Part shown: one piece after another, positions 1 to 10,849 of the stretch
Numbering within the stretch: position 1 is the first letter of the stretch
Layout of the letters: each line of letters starts with the position of its first letter
Notes under the pieces: model-generated
Told to the model about the DNA's origin: nothing
The model's database searches: none
What the model saw: only the letters and a program-made list of their open reading frames with translations
Made by a program: the position numbers and the translations under genes
Source: Oscarella lobularis
Taxonomy: Eukaryota > Porifera > Homoscleromorpha > Homosclerophorida > Oscarellidae
Assembly (NCBI RefSeq): GCF_947507565.1
Contig: NC_089185.1
Coordinates: 2,294,001-2,358,000, forward strand
Direction: 5' to 3'
Length of the DNA: 64,000 bases

Positions 1-165
1 GTCTCCAGCATTGTGAAGACCGTTTTTGGCGATTCGACATCACTCAGCATGCTGAAAGGGCATTATACGGTAAGTATGCACGGTGAAAGTGTTGGATGCG
101 CCTTCTTCTTCTTTTTACAGATATTAGATGGTCGTTTGCCGGTCAGCTTCATACGTACAAAGTAA
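1..165 (+). CDS. 3' end of an unidentified gene (last two exons)
   Basis: The plus strand reads openly from base 1 to 69. A GTAAGT donor at 70 follows, then a pyrimidine-rich tract ending in ACAG at 120, and a final exon 121-165 that ends in TAA. The joined peptide is about 37 residues, with the segment GDSTSLSMLKGHYT across the junction; phase is kept at the splice. I do not recognise the family, and the body of the gene lies outside the window. The 51-bp intron matches the intron size seen later in the window, which is the main reason to trust this over the overlapping open frames on the other strand. Confidence 0.5.
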   Translation, partial: VSSIVKTVFGDSTSLSMLKGHYTVSMHGESVGCAFFFFLQILDGRLPVSFIRTK

Positions 166-229
166 TGTAAATGAAAAATGTATTAGCATTTTGTACGTTT
201 TCCAGCACTGTCTTACGTACCTTCGAATT

Positions 230-2291
230 AGGGGCCAATTTAGAAAAAATCGTATTTTTGCTACGGTTCGTATTGACGCATGTCTTCATCGCCAAAATCG
301 TTATGGCTTTCATCATCTTCATGGCGTACTCCATCATATGTTCGTAAGGCACAATTTATAATGTCACGAGAGAAATCTTGGCAACACCTCTTGAGATTGT
401 TGGATCGAACATGATTAGATATCAATGACACGATATGAGCCATAAAAGGAGCATTGCGGCGCAAAATGTCCAACTCACTGCTTGATAGTATGCCGCCGTG
501 ACAAACCTTCATTAACGCGGCGCGGGAACTAACGCTCAGTGTTGCATCTCCGCAAATCTGCACTAAACCACACGCGGGGGACGACTTCGCAACATTTCTA
601 AATATGAACCAAAATGACGTAGAATTACCATTTCTTCATCTACGAGACACCGCAAAAGCGGATAAACGGTTTGCAGATTTCCATGACGTAGTGGTTGACA
701 AAGTCGCTCAAGCTGTTCCATTGACAGACGAATCACGTTTTTACCTCCATCTCCACTACTGAATATCGCTGAAAGTGATTTTCTACATTCTTTATCACGG
801 ACTCTGTCGCAAAATTTCGATTTTTCTTCCTTACTCGCCTAGGGTTTTTTTGTAATATTGGACGAGATTTCTCATTAGCAGATCCCTTCGACAACCCAGA
901 GTCATGCAGTCGAAAGAGAACGATTTCGGATATTCCTTGCACGTGTTGCATGTGAATGACGCGCGAATATCGAGATTGTCCATCAAATTGTGAACTAAAC
1001 CCAGCCATGCCTTCCTCATCACATGATACGGTATTGGCAATGACATGGGAAAGATTACCGTGAAGTCTCGCTTTATAGCTCTAAAAAGAAAGTTAAGTGC
1101 ATGTTTTCTTGGCCTACTATGGATCAATACCTAACGAAAGAATGCAGAGGATTTCGTCCTTCGATCATCAAGTGTAGGTAGTGGTACAGAACTTGGTGAT
1201 GAACAAATTGCCTTCCATCTATCTACATTCAAAAGCTTCTCTTCTGTCCCATCGTAGTTCAGGATGCGTTCACAATCACCCGTCGTTCGCCTGTAATACA
1301 CTACAAACACGACATTTGATAGTAGTCGTTGTAACAGTACGTCTACAAAGGTCTTACCTTTCCCGCGGCTTTCAACGGTTACTGATACAAAGTAAACAAC
1401 CAAATCTTTCACGTTTCACCCACTTCATTGCAATGGAGTCCTCTTTACTCCATCTGTTTCCATGCTTACATTGTCCTTGCATTTCGCTGGCAGGCGGTAT
1501 CAAATCCTAGTTTTGTATTGCAACGGATTAACTAAGTAATCGTCAGGACCGCTTAGAATTGGGGGATAGAACATGGGTTTTTTTGAGACGACAAACTTCG
1601 AAATTAAATGCTCGTCTTCGTCTTCACTGTCATCACCATATGCTACAGGTACGTCATGGGCTTCTGCCCACGCCAGATACGTCGCTGCATGACGCCAACG
1701 TTTATCCGTCTTTTGGCAGGTCAGACACTGCGGATTACCGTATCTATTCACGTTCAAAATAGCGTATGCTTCTTTGGAATAAACGGCATAGACACTGCCA
1801 TCCAATTGAACTAATTCCGCTTCTTCTCCGAGTGCGTAGGAATGATCGGCTTCCATTGGTGTCGGAAAAAGTATCTTAGCAGCTTCTACGTGAATGCACT
1901 CCGTCAAAGTGCACGAACAACTGTAGGCACTACGTAAATAATTGAAGTGCAGAATAAAGTAGGACAACGCCTGTATTCGATCGTTTTGCTGGCGACAGCC
2001 AATGACGTACCACGTTGGTTTGGAAACCTCTGTGTAATGTCCAGACGCTTGTACGTGAAGTATTGATAATTCATTTCTGTTCATTGTCTTGTGTCTCGAA
2101 TTTATGGTCGTCCTCGTCTCTCGTCTTAAAACAATTTTGTGCATACGTTTGGCCGTAATCGATGTCGTTGACGTCGCATTTGTTGAAATGCTGGTAGTAG
2201 ACGTCGCTGACGTTGAAATGCTGGTAGAAGTCGCTGACGTTGAAATGCTGGTAGTCGTCGCTGAAGTTGAAATGCTATTTTGCTGTGGCAT
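230..2291 (-). pseudogene. KDZ-type (Kyakuja-Dileera-Zisupton) transposase, decayed
   Basis: The minus strand carries several collinear blocks of a KDZ-like transposase in different frames. The N-terminal block (2291-1500, 263 aa) opens with Ser/Thr/Ala repeats, then has a SWIM-like C-x-C...C-x-H cluster (CSCTLTECIH) and a second cluster (CLTCQKTDKRWRHA), and an acidic stretch. The next block (1412-1131) has GDCERILNYDGTEEKL, which fits the cysteine-plus-YDG segment of KDZ proteins. Then 1127-831 has FTCNTCKEYP...FDCMTLGCRRD, matching the family pattern F-C-x2-C-x3-P...D-G-x-x-x-G. Further fragments (about 563-261) continue towards the C-terminus. Some breaks may be introns, but stops between blocks make a dead copy more likely. 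The KDZ assignment rests on remembered family patterns. Confidence 0.55.
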
Positions 2292-2639
2292 TGTGCGCTG
2301 TCAAGAGCTAACGGGAAGTTTGTTGCGCTAACGTATTACACCTGGCCACGTTTCTCAGGGTAGATCAACGCAAAGCCGGAGTCATATGATTTAGGCGACT
2401 TGAACGAAATGATAACAGCTGTGAACAAGTACATGACTGTAGATGCCAAGAAACGTGCATGCTGACAAAGGCCTGCAACGATTGATTCAGAAGTCATTTG
2501 ACGACGACGGTGAATCTCTGGCGAGCATCGTGACGACATACCCGACGACAATACACCACGGTGATGACCAACAACTCTTACGTTTGGCGATGCCTTATAA
2601 GACAATGAAAATTCATGAATAGAAGTCATTAATTCCGAA

Positions 2640-3905
2640 GTTAATCAAACTTTCAAGTGCACGAGGAAAGCCTGCGTACGGTGAAGAAACACGTACACCG
2701 GAGTGGTGGCCAAAGGGCATTCCATATTTGAATCCAAGCCAAGATAGAAGACCTGTTGACGAGCAGAAATCACCTTGGACGATGTACTGCGACAGATCGT
2801 AAGGTCATACGTAGAGTGGTGCTAAGAAAATGTTGCAAGAGGTAGGGTAAATCATGTTTTAAATATTAACTGCCATTTCTCCATTCTATAGAGGATGATG
2901 CTTAAGCTATCGACCTTGTCTCCGGAATGGATGGAGAATTAGCAACGCAAAGTCTGGGTGCTGAGAAGGATTTCGATGATTTGACGCAATCTTTTGATTC
3001 GTCTTCTGCCCAAAAAACCACCGAAGTTCAGAAAGATGACAATTACGATAAGGACCAAGAAAATGTAATCGCTATCTCTAGTGATGATTTGGATGACGAT
3101 GATGAAGAGGATCTTCAAGGTTGACGCATTTTGACTAGTGTGTTACTAAGTAGTAAAAATACGTTATTTTAGGCAAGAAAGTAAGTGTTCTCATGTACGT
3201 TCAAAGACCGAAGATGTGGCTTGACGATGAAATAATTAACGACGCTCAAGAAGTTCTTGCCAAGCAATTCGGCGATAAATGGAAGGGGTTACAGCTTACC
3301 AATTATGGAACAGCGTGTCGATTCAAAGTAACGCGGGAGAACAACCTGCAGATATTGAATGTTGGGAACGTCCATTGGGTAGCGACATCAAGCGACAGCT
3401 GCGGTAATATAATGATGTACGACAGCCTATTTACTGGAACCTTGGCAAGCTCACTGCAGAATCAGCTTGCTTCGCTATACAAGGCAGATTCGAAAAACTT
3501 ACAAATACGCGTATATAGCGAAAGTACAGCAGCAAGACGGCGGAAGCGAGTGCGGTCCTTTTACGATAGCTTTCCTCACAGATGTCGCATTTGGAACTGA
3601 CCCGGAAAAGGTCATATACGACCAAGACGCATTGCGTCTGCACCTTGCGAAATGCCTAAGCAATGGGGTTTTTGAACCGTTTCCACGAAAAGTATCGAGC
3701 AAAATTCGAAGAGCAAGGGCAACTTCGATCAAAATACCTATTTATTGCATCTGTCGGATGCCTGAGAGATTCTCTAAGCGAATGCTGGACTGCGACAGGT
3801 GTCATGACTGGTTCCATGACACATGTGTAGGCTATGACAAGAAAAAATTCCGCGGCAATTCTTCTGCCCGGCATGCCAATCTGGATACGCAAAAAAAGGC
3901 CTAAA
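2640..3905 (+). pseudogene. Ulp1-like cysteine protease with C-terminal PHD finger, transposon companion
   Basis: This lies divergently next to the KDZ-like transposase. An upstream segment near 2695-2760 reads PEWWPKGIPYLNPSQDRR. An acidic exon (2927-3124) precedes the protease. The protease block (from 3193) has the C48-family triad region: the His in GNVHWVATS, the Asp in MMYDSLF, and the Gln-to-Cys stretch QQDGGSECGPF. A PHD finger follows (YCICRMPERFSKRMLDCDRC, then WFHDTC). The reading frame must change near 3520 to reach the catalytic Cys block, and again near 3855 to finish the PHD with FFCPACQSGYAKK. These two shifts mark a broken copy or sequence errors. Ulp1-type proteases are common in KDZ and related eukaryotic DNA transposons. 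Confidence 0.6.
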
Positions 3906-4105
3906 CGTAAACAAAAAGCAGCACCGACTATTTAAACTTTCTTACGCAGTTATTACATATTTCTCTTCGTGACATATATTGTTTTGTGTACTTCCGTTTA
4001 AGCATATTTCAGACGAAAAACGTGATGAAAAACCTAAACAGCTTACTGTATCTCAAAACGGCGCTTCAGTATGTCTCAGTAGAGGCCAAACAATTAAAAG
4101 CAGTT

Positions 4106-4274
4106 GGTCTCAGATGGGGTCCCGGTAGGTCTCAGATGGGGTCTCGGTAGGTCTCAGATGGGGTCCCGGTAGGTCTCAGATGGGGTCCCGGTAGGTCTCA
4201 GATGGGGTGCCGGTAGGTCTCAGATGGGGTCCCGATAGGTCTCAGACGGGGCTCGGTAGGTCTCAGACGGGGTT
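4106..4274. repeat. 22-bp minisatellite, about 7.5 copies
   Basis: A tandem array whose unit starts GGTCTCAGATGGGG and is 22 bp long. Early units are nearly identical; the last two carry AGACGGGG and one is shortened. It lies between the Ulp1/PHD fragment and the LINE. I see no coding role. Confidence 0.9.
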
Positions 4275-4719
4275 TAAATGTCCCAGTTATTATATGGCGA
4301 AAAGGCTAACTAGCTGAGTGGCAACCAACGACCAATTATTGTTATTATTATTAGAAATTTGAATCGCTCACAAACGGAGCAGTACCCGAATAAGAGCAAA
4401 CCGTACAGCATGAACAAAACAGACCATAGGGCAAACCATACAGCATGAACAAATCAGACCACAACTAACATCTAACACTAAACACTAAAATCAGTTCTTC
4501 TTCAGCCAAGACTTGAACTCCATATAGGTCAGGTACAAAAGACGTGATCTCTCAGACACCGGAACGGAAACCCTAGGACTCTTACTGGAACGATAAAAAG
4601 GATTTAATGCAAAATTCCGAACAATGGGATTCAACGAATGGCAAATCCGCTACAAGAAAAGTAACTGCTGTTTTTTCAGAATGTCCTCCATTTCAACGAA
4701 ATGGCCTCCATACATCTCC

Positions 4720-6281
4720 TTCAACAAAGTTCTATCCGAGATCCGTAGACCTCGTCTGAAGCCACGTCTCCAAGTCGCATGGAGGACACTAGCCACCCCA
4801 GACGTCCGCAACAGCCATAACTCACTCCCATACGCCTATATGGGCCGCAGAATCGAGTCCATAATCTTCTTCCACACCTGGAGCTGTATCCCAACGCCAG
4901 GCACAAGACCCAAAATGCCAAACACCGCCGAGTAGAACCGTTGGCACCGCGCCAAAACACCTGCCTCATCCGAGATAATAACTGAAGATATGACATGACC
5001 CAAGTACGAAAAATCTTCTACCACCTGCAAACCCTGTCCATCCAAGAAAAGGTAGGAATAGCTAAATCAACCCGAGACGATGACTTGAAAACCATTGCTT
5101 AACTCTTGCCAATATTAAATTTCAACAGATTCTTCCTAGCAAAATCGGCGCACAACGATAGCAAGTCTTGTAAACCCTGCCGGGTTGGTGAAGTGAGGGC
5201 TATGTCATCCGAAAATAAAGCGCAACCACAAAGGCAACCATTCGCCCAAGGGCCATACCCAGACACTGCCAATGACTTGATGAGACCATCGATGAAAACA
5301 GTGAACAAAACTGGCGATAGCACACTACCCTGACGTACACCGTTGGTGGTAGAAAAAGGCGAAGAAAAAGCCGAGTCCCACCGTACCATCACTTCCTGAC
5401 TCAAATACCACTCTCTCAAAAACCCTACAAGAAAGGTAGGAGTACCACGCTGTAACAGCTTCAGAAAGAGTAGATGATGGACCACCCGATCATAGGCCTT
5501 AGACAAATCGAGAAAACAGCCAAAAACTACCTCATTGCCATTCTCCAGAAAATGTAGGACTGTCTCACGAAGAGAAAAGGGACAAAACATCGCATCCCTG
5601 ACCCTTTTGAAACCAAACTGCTGATCTGAGGTCGCCCAGCATGTCGAAAATTTCTGCAGGATAACATTTTCTAGCAACTTCCCAAAAACTGACGACAAGG
5701 CAATTCCTCGATAATTATCCGGACTATTTAGGTCGCCGCTCTTATTCTTGACGATGAGGCACCACAACAGTACCGCGAAGTTGCCGAGGGATGCATCCAT
5801 GCTTCAAAAGCCCTCTAAAGAGCCAAGCAAGATGCCCAAACAACTCGTCAGAAGCGAACCGAAAATGCTCCGCTTGTAAACCGTCCAAGCCAGCCGCTTT
5901 CCCCGCTTTGAGCCTGGTTGCCGCTTGACGACATTCATCCAACTTAACGCTCCAACGAAACCAAGACATCCGGCTGGAGTCTGCTTGTAACTCGGCATCC
6001 AAATCTTGTTTTAACTGATCCAAAACAACAGCATCGTGTAAATTCCCAAGCTTAGAAAAATGGGAGTGCCAAAACTCGCAAATCTCCTCATCTGACTCGG
6101 CCTGACCAAACTTGACATTAGAGCAAGTCGACTTTCCTCCTCGACACCTGCGAACTTTTTTCCAGAACTCTGATTCATCCGTACCCTGCAAAGAATCCAG
6201 TAAGTGGCTTCCCGCTAGCTGCTCCCGTGAACGCCGAGCAGCCCGACGTGAAGAACGGAACTCGCGACGCTTGTCTCGCAT
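4720..6281 (-). pseudogene. LINE ORF2 reverse transcriptase and C-terminal region, frameshifted
   Basis: The segment 6281-5742 (linker, with LKAGKAAGLDGLQAEHF, the conserved K-A-x-G-x-D-G motif) is followed after a frame change by 5800-5099. There the RT palm motifs are clear: NYRGIALSSVFGKLLE, LDLSKAYDRVVH, NGVRQGSVLSP, and the catalytic CALFSDDIAL. The usual FADD is FSDD here. A stop codon near 5097 and another frame change near 5050 lead to the thumb/C-terminal piece (GLQVVEDFSYLGHVIS). The lesions show that the copy is inactive. It would have copied LINE RNA into DNA. Confidence 0.8.
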
Positions 6282-6296
6282 TTGCTGAAACGCTTC

Positions 6297-7385
6297 TCAA
6301 CAACGCGATTTCCCCAACTTTTTCCACTTCTGATAAGCGGCTGACGCTTCTTTCTGAGCCTCACTGAGCTCCTTAGACCAACCAGGCTTTCTACAGCCAG
6401 GTGGCGGTTTCCGCTGAATACACCGCCGAGCAGCTCGTTTCAACGCATCCACGATCCGGTTACAGTAATCGAAAAGCGTATCACTATGATCACACTCTAG
6501 ACTGGGTGAAGAGCAACAAATAGCGTCAGTCGGCACCGCTATCTCTCCGAGGCGAGAGGAAAGGTCGTCCTGAAAAGTCTTGATACAATTGTTCGGACAC
6601 CTGTTCCGATCAAGCCGACCAACAACAGGAACACTTGAACCGCCCCTCGGTGCCAGAACATCAACAGCCAGAAACATCTCATTCGGCCAATGATCAGATA
6701 CAACTGAGACATCTTCAATAACGCGGAAACGGCCCACTTGCAAACAGCCAGATACGACTGCATAATCTAACCACCTGGACTTTTCGCCATCACCGGAAGT
6801 CCACGAAATAAAACTCGGATCATCACGGTGGCAATCCAACCCCAGCGCAGAGAGATCATTTGAAACCAAGAACGCTTGAAAACGTTGACCAAAACGCCGT
6901 TTAAATCCAACCCGTAAGTCAGCATTAAAGTCGCTCATCACCGCCACAGCAGAATAAGATGGGTCCTGAACTAGAACAGTTCCCAAAGCAGCCAGCTGTT
7001 CCTCAAACTCGTGAACTTGATTCACAGAACCGTTATCGTAAGGGAGATACACAGACACAATAAGAATCCTTGAGGATTCCGTATTCAATGCAATAGCACT
7101 CAATCGATCAGAACTTTTGCAGACGACGGATACTAACTTCTGCAACGACTTTTGCCATAAAACTGCTGCTCCTCCATAAGGACGGCCATGACAGTGACAC
7201 TGACTGCTAACCATCGGAGAAACGGCATTATATGCGAAGTTGCCTTCACCAATTCGACCAAACAAGCCAAATTCTTCCTTATATAACCAATGCTCTTGGA
7301 GCAGTAATATATCCGCCTGCATATCGTCCTCCGAGGAATTGAAACCACGACAATTGAAACTTACCACGTGCAACGAAGTGGCCAT
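6297..7385 (-). pseudogene. LINE ORF2 N-terminal endonuclease domain
   Basis: An exonuclease-endonuclease-phosphatase (APE-like) domain. Visible active-site motifs in order are SFNCRGF, LLLQEHWL (catalytic Glu), SDFNAD and VVSDHWP (the SDHxP-type His motif). The ATG at 7385 gives a start just before the SFN motif; the open frame extends further upstream but that part overlaps the ORF1 tail. The frame ends with a stop near 6295, after which the linker to the reverse transcriptase continues at 6281. In an active element this domain nicks target DNA for target-primed reverse transcription. Confidence 0.8.
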
Positions 7386-7399
7386 CACTCCGTCACGGG

Positions 7400-8542
7400 T
7401 GACGAACGCGACCCGCCAACTGCAGAAGGGCGTTTTCGACGAATCCAAGGACGAATTGGCACAAACTGAGGCCACAACGAGCCGTCCATCAAATTCTTGC
7501 GATGAGCAAGCCTAACTCGAATGCGAGCGCTGACAGACTCGCGCACTCAAGACTTCAAAATGAAAGCAGACACGACTTCCACTCCACCATCCCGCAGAAA
7601 CTGGCGAAGACTGTCTTCAGTAGAGGCAGGGTGAAGGTGACCGACAAAGAAATCCATCGAATCTCTCTTTGATTCAACCCCCTTTCAAAGACGAATTACT
7701 GCCCTCCTTCCGGTTACCACGAACAACAGCGTAATTCCGACGCTTAATCTGCGCCGACAAAGACCAAGGATCGACACCTTTCTCATTACCAGCTGTATGA
7801 GACCGGCGTGGAGGGGCAGAGGTCACAGCAGCGTAGCTGCGATCGCTCGACCCCCTCCTATCCAAATGCATGTCGGCTCCACTACGAGCATTGTTGACCC
7901 CAAAGGAAGCCCCCAAAGGGGCCTCACCTTCTTCCCGAGATAGGTCCCCCGAAGGGGCCTCGCCTTCACCCTCCACAGGTACAACACAGAGATTTGGCTA
8001 TGTATTTAAAACTTCACTAGTCGTCGTCGACGAGAATTCTGAAACCTTCTGCGTCAGGGCTGCAACCGCCTGAACCAAGCCAGAAAAAGTAGCACCCTGA
8101 CGAGATAACTCCTCCGAAACTGTAGAAGAGACCAAACCTCGGAAGCAGCCTGTATCGCCCCTCCCACACTGGACCCGCATGGAAAGGAGGGAAGACGGGT
8201 AATGTGAATTGCTGCAAATTTCGGTAGAGTCAACCCAACGCAAAACGCCGAAACGAAAACTTTGAAGATATCTGACACCTCCATCGCCGCAACAGAGGAT
8301 TTGCCAGTCTGCCTGTGCTGCGCTTTCCGTATGTTAATTGCCTCGTGGCCCTCGCACGACTCAAGAGCCGCAAAAAGAATATCGCGCGCCGCCGAGATGC
8401 TCGCCTGCGTTAAACCTTCAACAGCTATGGGCTTTAGAGTATCGGCAGGGGAATTCTCCATCCCGTTTTGAACAAAACAAAGAAGATCATTGACGATGAC
8501 ATCGCAAGCTTCATTCACATCGATCATCCGGGACCTATACAA
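7400..8542 (-). pseudogene. LINE ORF1-like protein, frameshifted
   Basis: The N-terminal part reads DVIVNDLLCFVQNGMENSPA and then a helix-rich segment (SISAARDILFAALESCEG), the layout often seen in ORF1 of CR1/L2-like LINEs. After about 8250 the frame changes to the block ending in LVQAVAALTQKVSEF, a short coiled-coil-like run. A low-complexity Gly/Glu/Ser linker follows (7976-7674). The C-terminal part reads FFVGHLHPASTEDSLRQFL and ends near LWPQFVPIRPW, which resembles the RRM-like nucleic-acid-binding module of such ORF1 proteins. At least two frame changes are needed to read through. Its role in an intact element would be RNA binding and chaperone activity. Confidence 0.55.
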
Positions 8543-8610
8543 TGAGGCTTCGCGAGCCTAAGCGCGAGCTTCGTCGTTAACGACGGCTAAACCGAAGCTT
8601 TTACCTGCCA

Positions 8611-9240
8611 ATGTCGTTCCCTTGTCCGAGGCGCCGAAAACGAACACACAGCTATGAAAAGCAGAAATGCCCCTCTTCTTCTCTTCTATCTCTCTACGAA
8701 GCGGCCAACTACGTTCAATTCGACGGACTGTTTAAGGTATGCAGTGACTGGCTCAAAGGCCATGTGGACGAGTCCGATTGCGTCAGCATGGGAATTATTC
8801 TGATTTACTTCAAATTGCGGATCGCGTTGCCGCCGTGACAATTTTGGTCTTGGCTGAGAGCGAGGATTTTCTACTCCTTTCGGCGGAGCATCTGAGCAGG
8901 ATTCTGATGAATTGGGCAAAAGTCGGAAGACGAAGTTCTGATTATTTTCAAAAGTTGATCAAACACGATGAAGAATCTCGTCGAGCCCAAGTCAAAGCAC
9001 TTTAACAATTCGTTCGCTTTCCATTACTTGATTTTGAAAAATCGGGTGCCGTTCTTTCAGATCTCGATTTAATCTCCCACTATCACTCATCAGGCGAGTC
9101 CTGTCAACGTCGTGTCGGACGCGACGGCGTACGGCTTGTGGCTGGTGGGCTGCAGTCCACAGAATGCAGATCAGTGAGGTGCGCTCATGATGATGTGAGC
9201 AGTGAAGCTAGAGTATACAATCCCAACAGCGAACTGGGTA
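8611..9240 (+). pseudogene. BTB-BACK-Kelch (KLHL-like) gene fragment, frameshifted
   Basis: Three successive frames give one collinear KLHL-like stretch. The end of BTB/start of BACK reads LYEAANYVQFDGLFKVCSDW. After a frame change near 8790 it reads LLQIADRVAAVTILVLAESE, then EDFLLLSAEHLSRIL, a BACK-domain pattern. After a further frame change near 9005 it reads QFVRFPLLDFEKSG, and a Kelch-like piece (RLVAGGLQSTECR ... ARVYNPNSE). KLHL proteins are substrate adaptors of cullin-3 ligases. No start codon or complete BTB is present, and the 5' side ends at the LINE, so I read this as a remnant cut by the LINE insertion. The family call is from pattern memory. Confidence 0.5.
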
Positions 9241-9584
9241 ATTTTTGTTATATTCTTGCATTGACACATGGCTTCGGGTAAAAATCTAGTTACGCAGAAA
9301 CCTTCGAATTTATAAAACAAATTTGTTCCAGTCTGCTGGCAGTACGAGCAAGGTTCCTCATTGCAATTAGGCCCGAAATGAAAAGGACATGCTGCAGGTA
9401 AGACCTGGTTAGCTTAGCTGCTCGTCTGCTTTGGACTTTGCCTGTAGAATCCTTTTCTTTAACGCTCGGGTGATAAGAGACTTCGGCAGAATTGAAGGAC
9501 GGAGAAGGAAACAGAAGAGAAGCAACAGAAAAAAAAAGCAGAAACCATTGCATCTTGTTCAAGAAATTTATTGCACTCTGTAGA

Positions 9585-9887
9585 CAAGGCCGGCTCACGA
9601 GGAGGGGGGGGGGGGGGGGGGGGCAGGGCCATGGCCCCCCCAACTTTTTGGCCAATGCTAATATATAATTACTATTACTTTTCTTGCTTCACCGTCGTGC
9701 ATAGGAAAGCTTTCTCTTGGTCAAAATGCTGCTGTTTCTAAGCCACGTAGCTCAGTTACGTGGCTTTTGACGCTCACTGTTTCATGCAAAAGCGTAGGAA
9801 ATTGATGTCTCGAGTGGGCGTGGCCTTAAAATTTTTTTTTGCGCACAGAGTGGCCCACCCAACCTCACTTGGCGTGAGCCGGCCTTG
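9585..9887. mobile_element. Small non-autonomous DNA element with perfect 15-bp TIRs
   Basis: The left end CAAGGCCGGCTCACG (9585-9599) is the exact reverse complement of the right end at 9873-9887. The 5-bp sequence GTAGA directly flanks both sides (9580-9584 and 9888-9892), a clean target duplication. Inside is a long G run (about 9603-9622) next to GGCCATGGCCCCCCC. No protein is encoded. TIR and duplication length allow a hAT-like or other cut-and-paste origin; the family is not certain. Confidence 0.8.
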
Positions 9888-10670
9888 GTAGATTAGGAAA
9901 AGATATGCCGCTTGGAGATCCTTTGCGGTTGAAAAAAACCCGCTGCCACAGCAAAAGAGCACACTGCACAACTTGGACAGGCTGGTAGAGTACTTTCATT
10001 GCGCTGCATCCGATGGTTCTAATATTGAGACAAACCTTCGAGTCAGGGAAACGAAGCGCTCAAAAGAGTGGAAAGCCTAGAAACTGCATGCTCGCGTGTC
10101 TCAACAGACTTCCACATAACGAATAATTTATTCACTTTGGCTGCTAACTTTCGGTGTCTGTTGCACTCTGTCTCTAAATTTATCGAATGCGACTGTCTTT
10201 CAGCGCAGTTAGCTTTGAGATGCTAGCCCCCGCCACTTCGTACCCGGTCAAATCATAGTTGTGATGAGGGCATCACTACTTCAAAATATCATCTGATTCA
10301 TGCAAGCTCTTGGAGTACGACGTCGTGGTCCCGAAAAAAGTCTTAGACGTCGATGCTAAAGTCGAGAATCTTGAAACAGGCGGTGCAGGTGCGACAGCGA
10401 CTTCATTCACTTATCAACAGTCTAGCCGCGGTCTATGTTTAGCAATTTCCATTCGAAATTAGTGTAGGCGCCACCCTGAATGCTTATTTCGTCCAACCGC
10501 TCGAGACTGAGAACATAGAAAAGAAAGAAATCTTTCTCATGTTTGCTTCAGATAGGTATGGTGGCAAAGGGTGTGGTCCCTCTAAAAAGAGCCTGATGAA
10601 CCTGCATGCCTCGCAAAAAAGAGGGAATTGGTAGCTGAAGACCCGAAATACGCACAAGGCTACTAGTAGT
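9888..10670. other. Intergenic, no gene recognised
   Basis: I see no supported coding exon, RNA gene or repeat in this stretch. It separates the small TIR element from the LTR element. Confidence 0.4.
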
Positions 10671-10679
10671 TGTAGTGTA

Positions 10680-10812
10680 TGTTAGTTAATATTAAGGAGC
10701 TCACTGATGTCATACCTTAGACACACCCCTAAGTGTACCCCTTATATGCCATGCACATATCTATAGTCTAATAGACTAACGTTCTCACCTGTACTGAGCT
10801 CCGACACCAACA
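10680..10812 (+). repeat. Candidate 5' LTR
   Basis: The stretch starts TGTTAG, ends CCAACA, and sits just before a TGG-starting primer-site candidate and the gag frame. The assignment is by position and end bases only, because no second LTR is present for comparison. Confidence 0.45.
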
Positions 10813-10849
10813 AATTGGCGTAGTCGACTCGATTCGAACCTGCGCCCTA

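Larger units (their letters stand above)
4620..8545 (-). mobile_element. Non-LTR (LINE) retrotransposon, APE-RT type, defective
   Basis: On the minus strand an ORF1-like protein (8542 down to about 7400) is followed by a long ORF2 (about 7385 down to 4620) with an apurinic-type endonuclease and a reverse transcriptase. The order and motifs fit the CR1/L2/Jockey-like group; I cannot place it more finely. ORF2 is interrupted by a stop near 6295, a frame change near 5770-5740, a stop near 5097 and another frame change near 5050. The copy is therefore not autonomous. The 5' end abuts the broken Kelch-type fragment. I could not define the 3' tail or a target duplication. Confidence 0.85.

Noticed and set aside
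9290-9655. 121-codon minus-strand frame with a proline run and a signal-peptide-like MQWFLLFFSVASLLF
   Set aside because: The proline run is the poly-G tract of the TIR element read backwards, and the hydrophobic start has no following domain or supported splice site.
10815-10845. GATTCGAACC as the T-arm of a tRNA gene
   Set aside because: The stem pairs only in part and no cloverleaf can be built; its place behind the LTR fits a primer-binding site region better.
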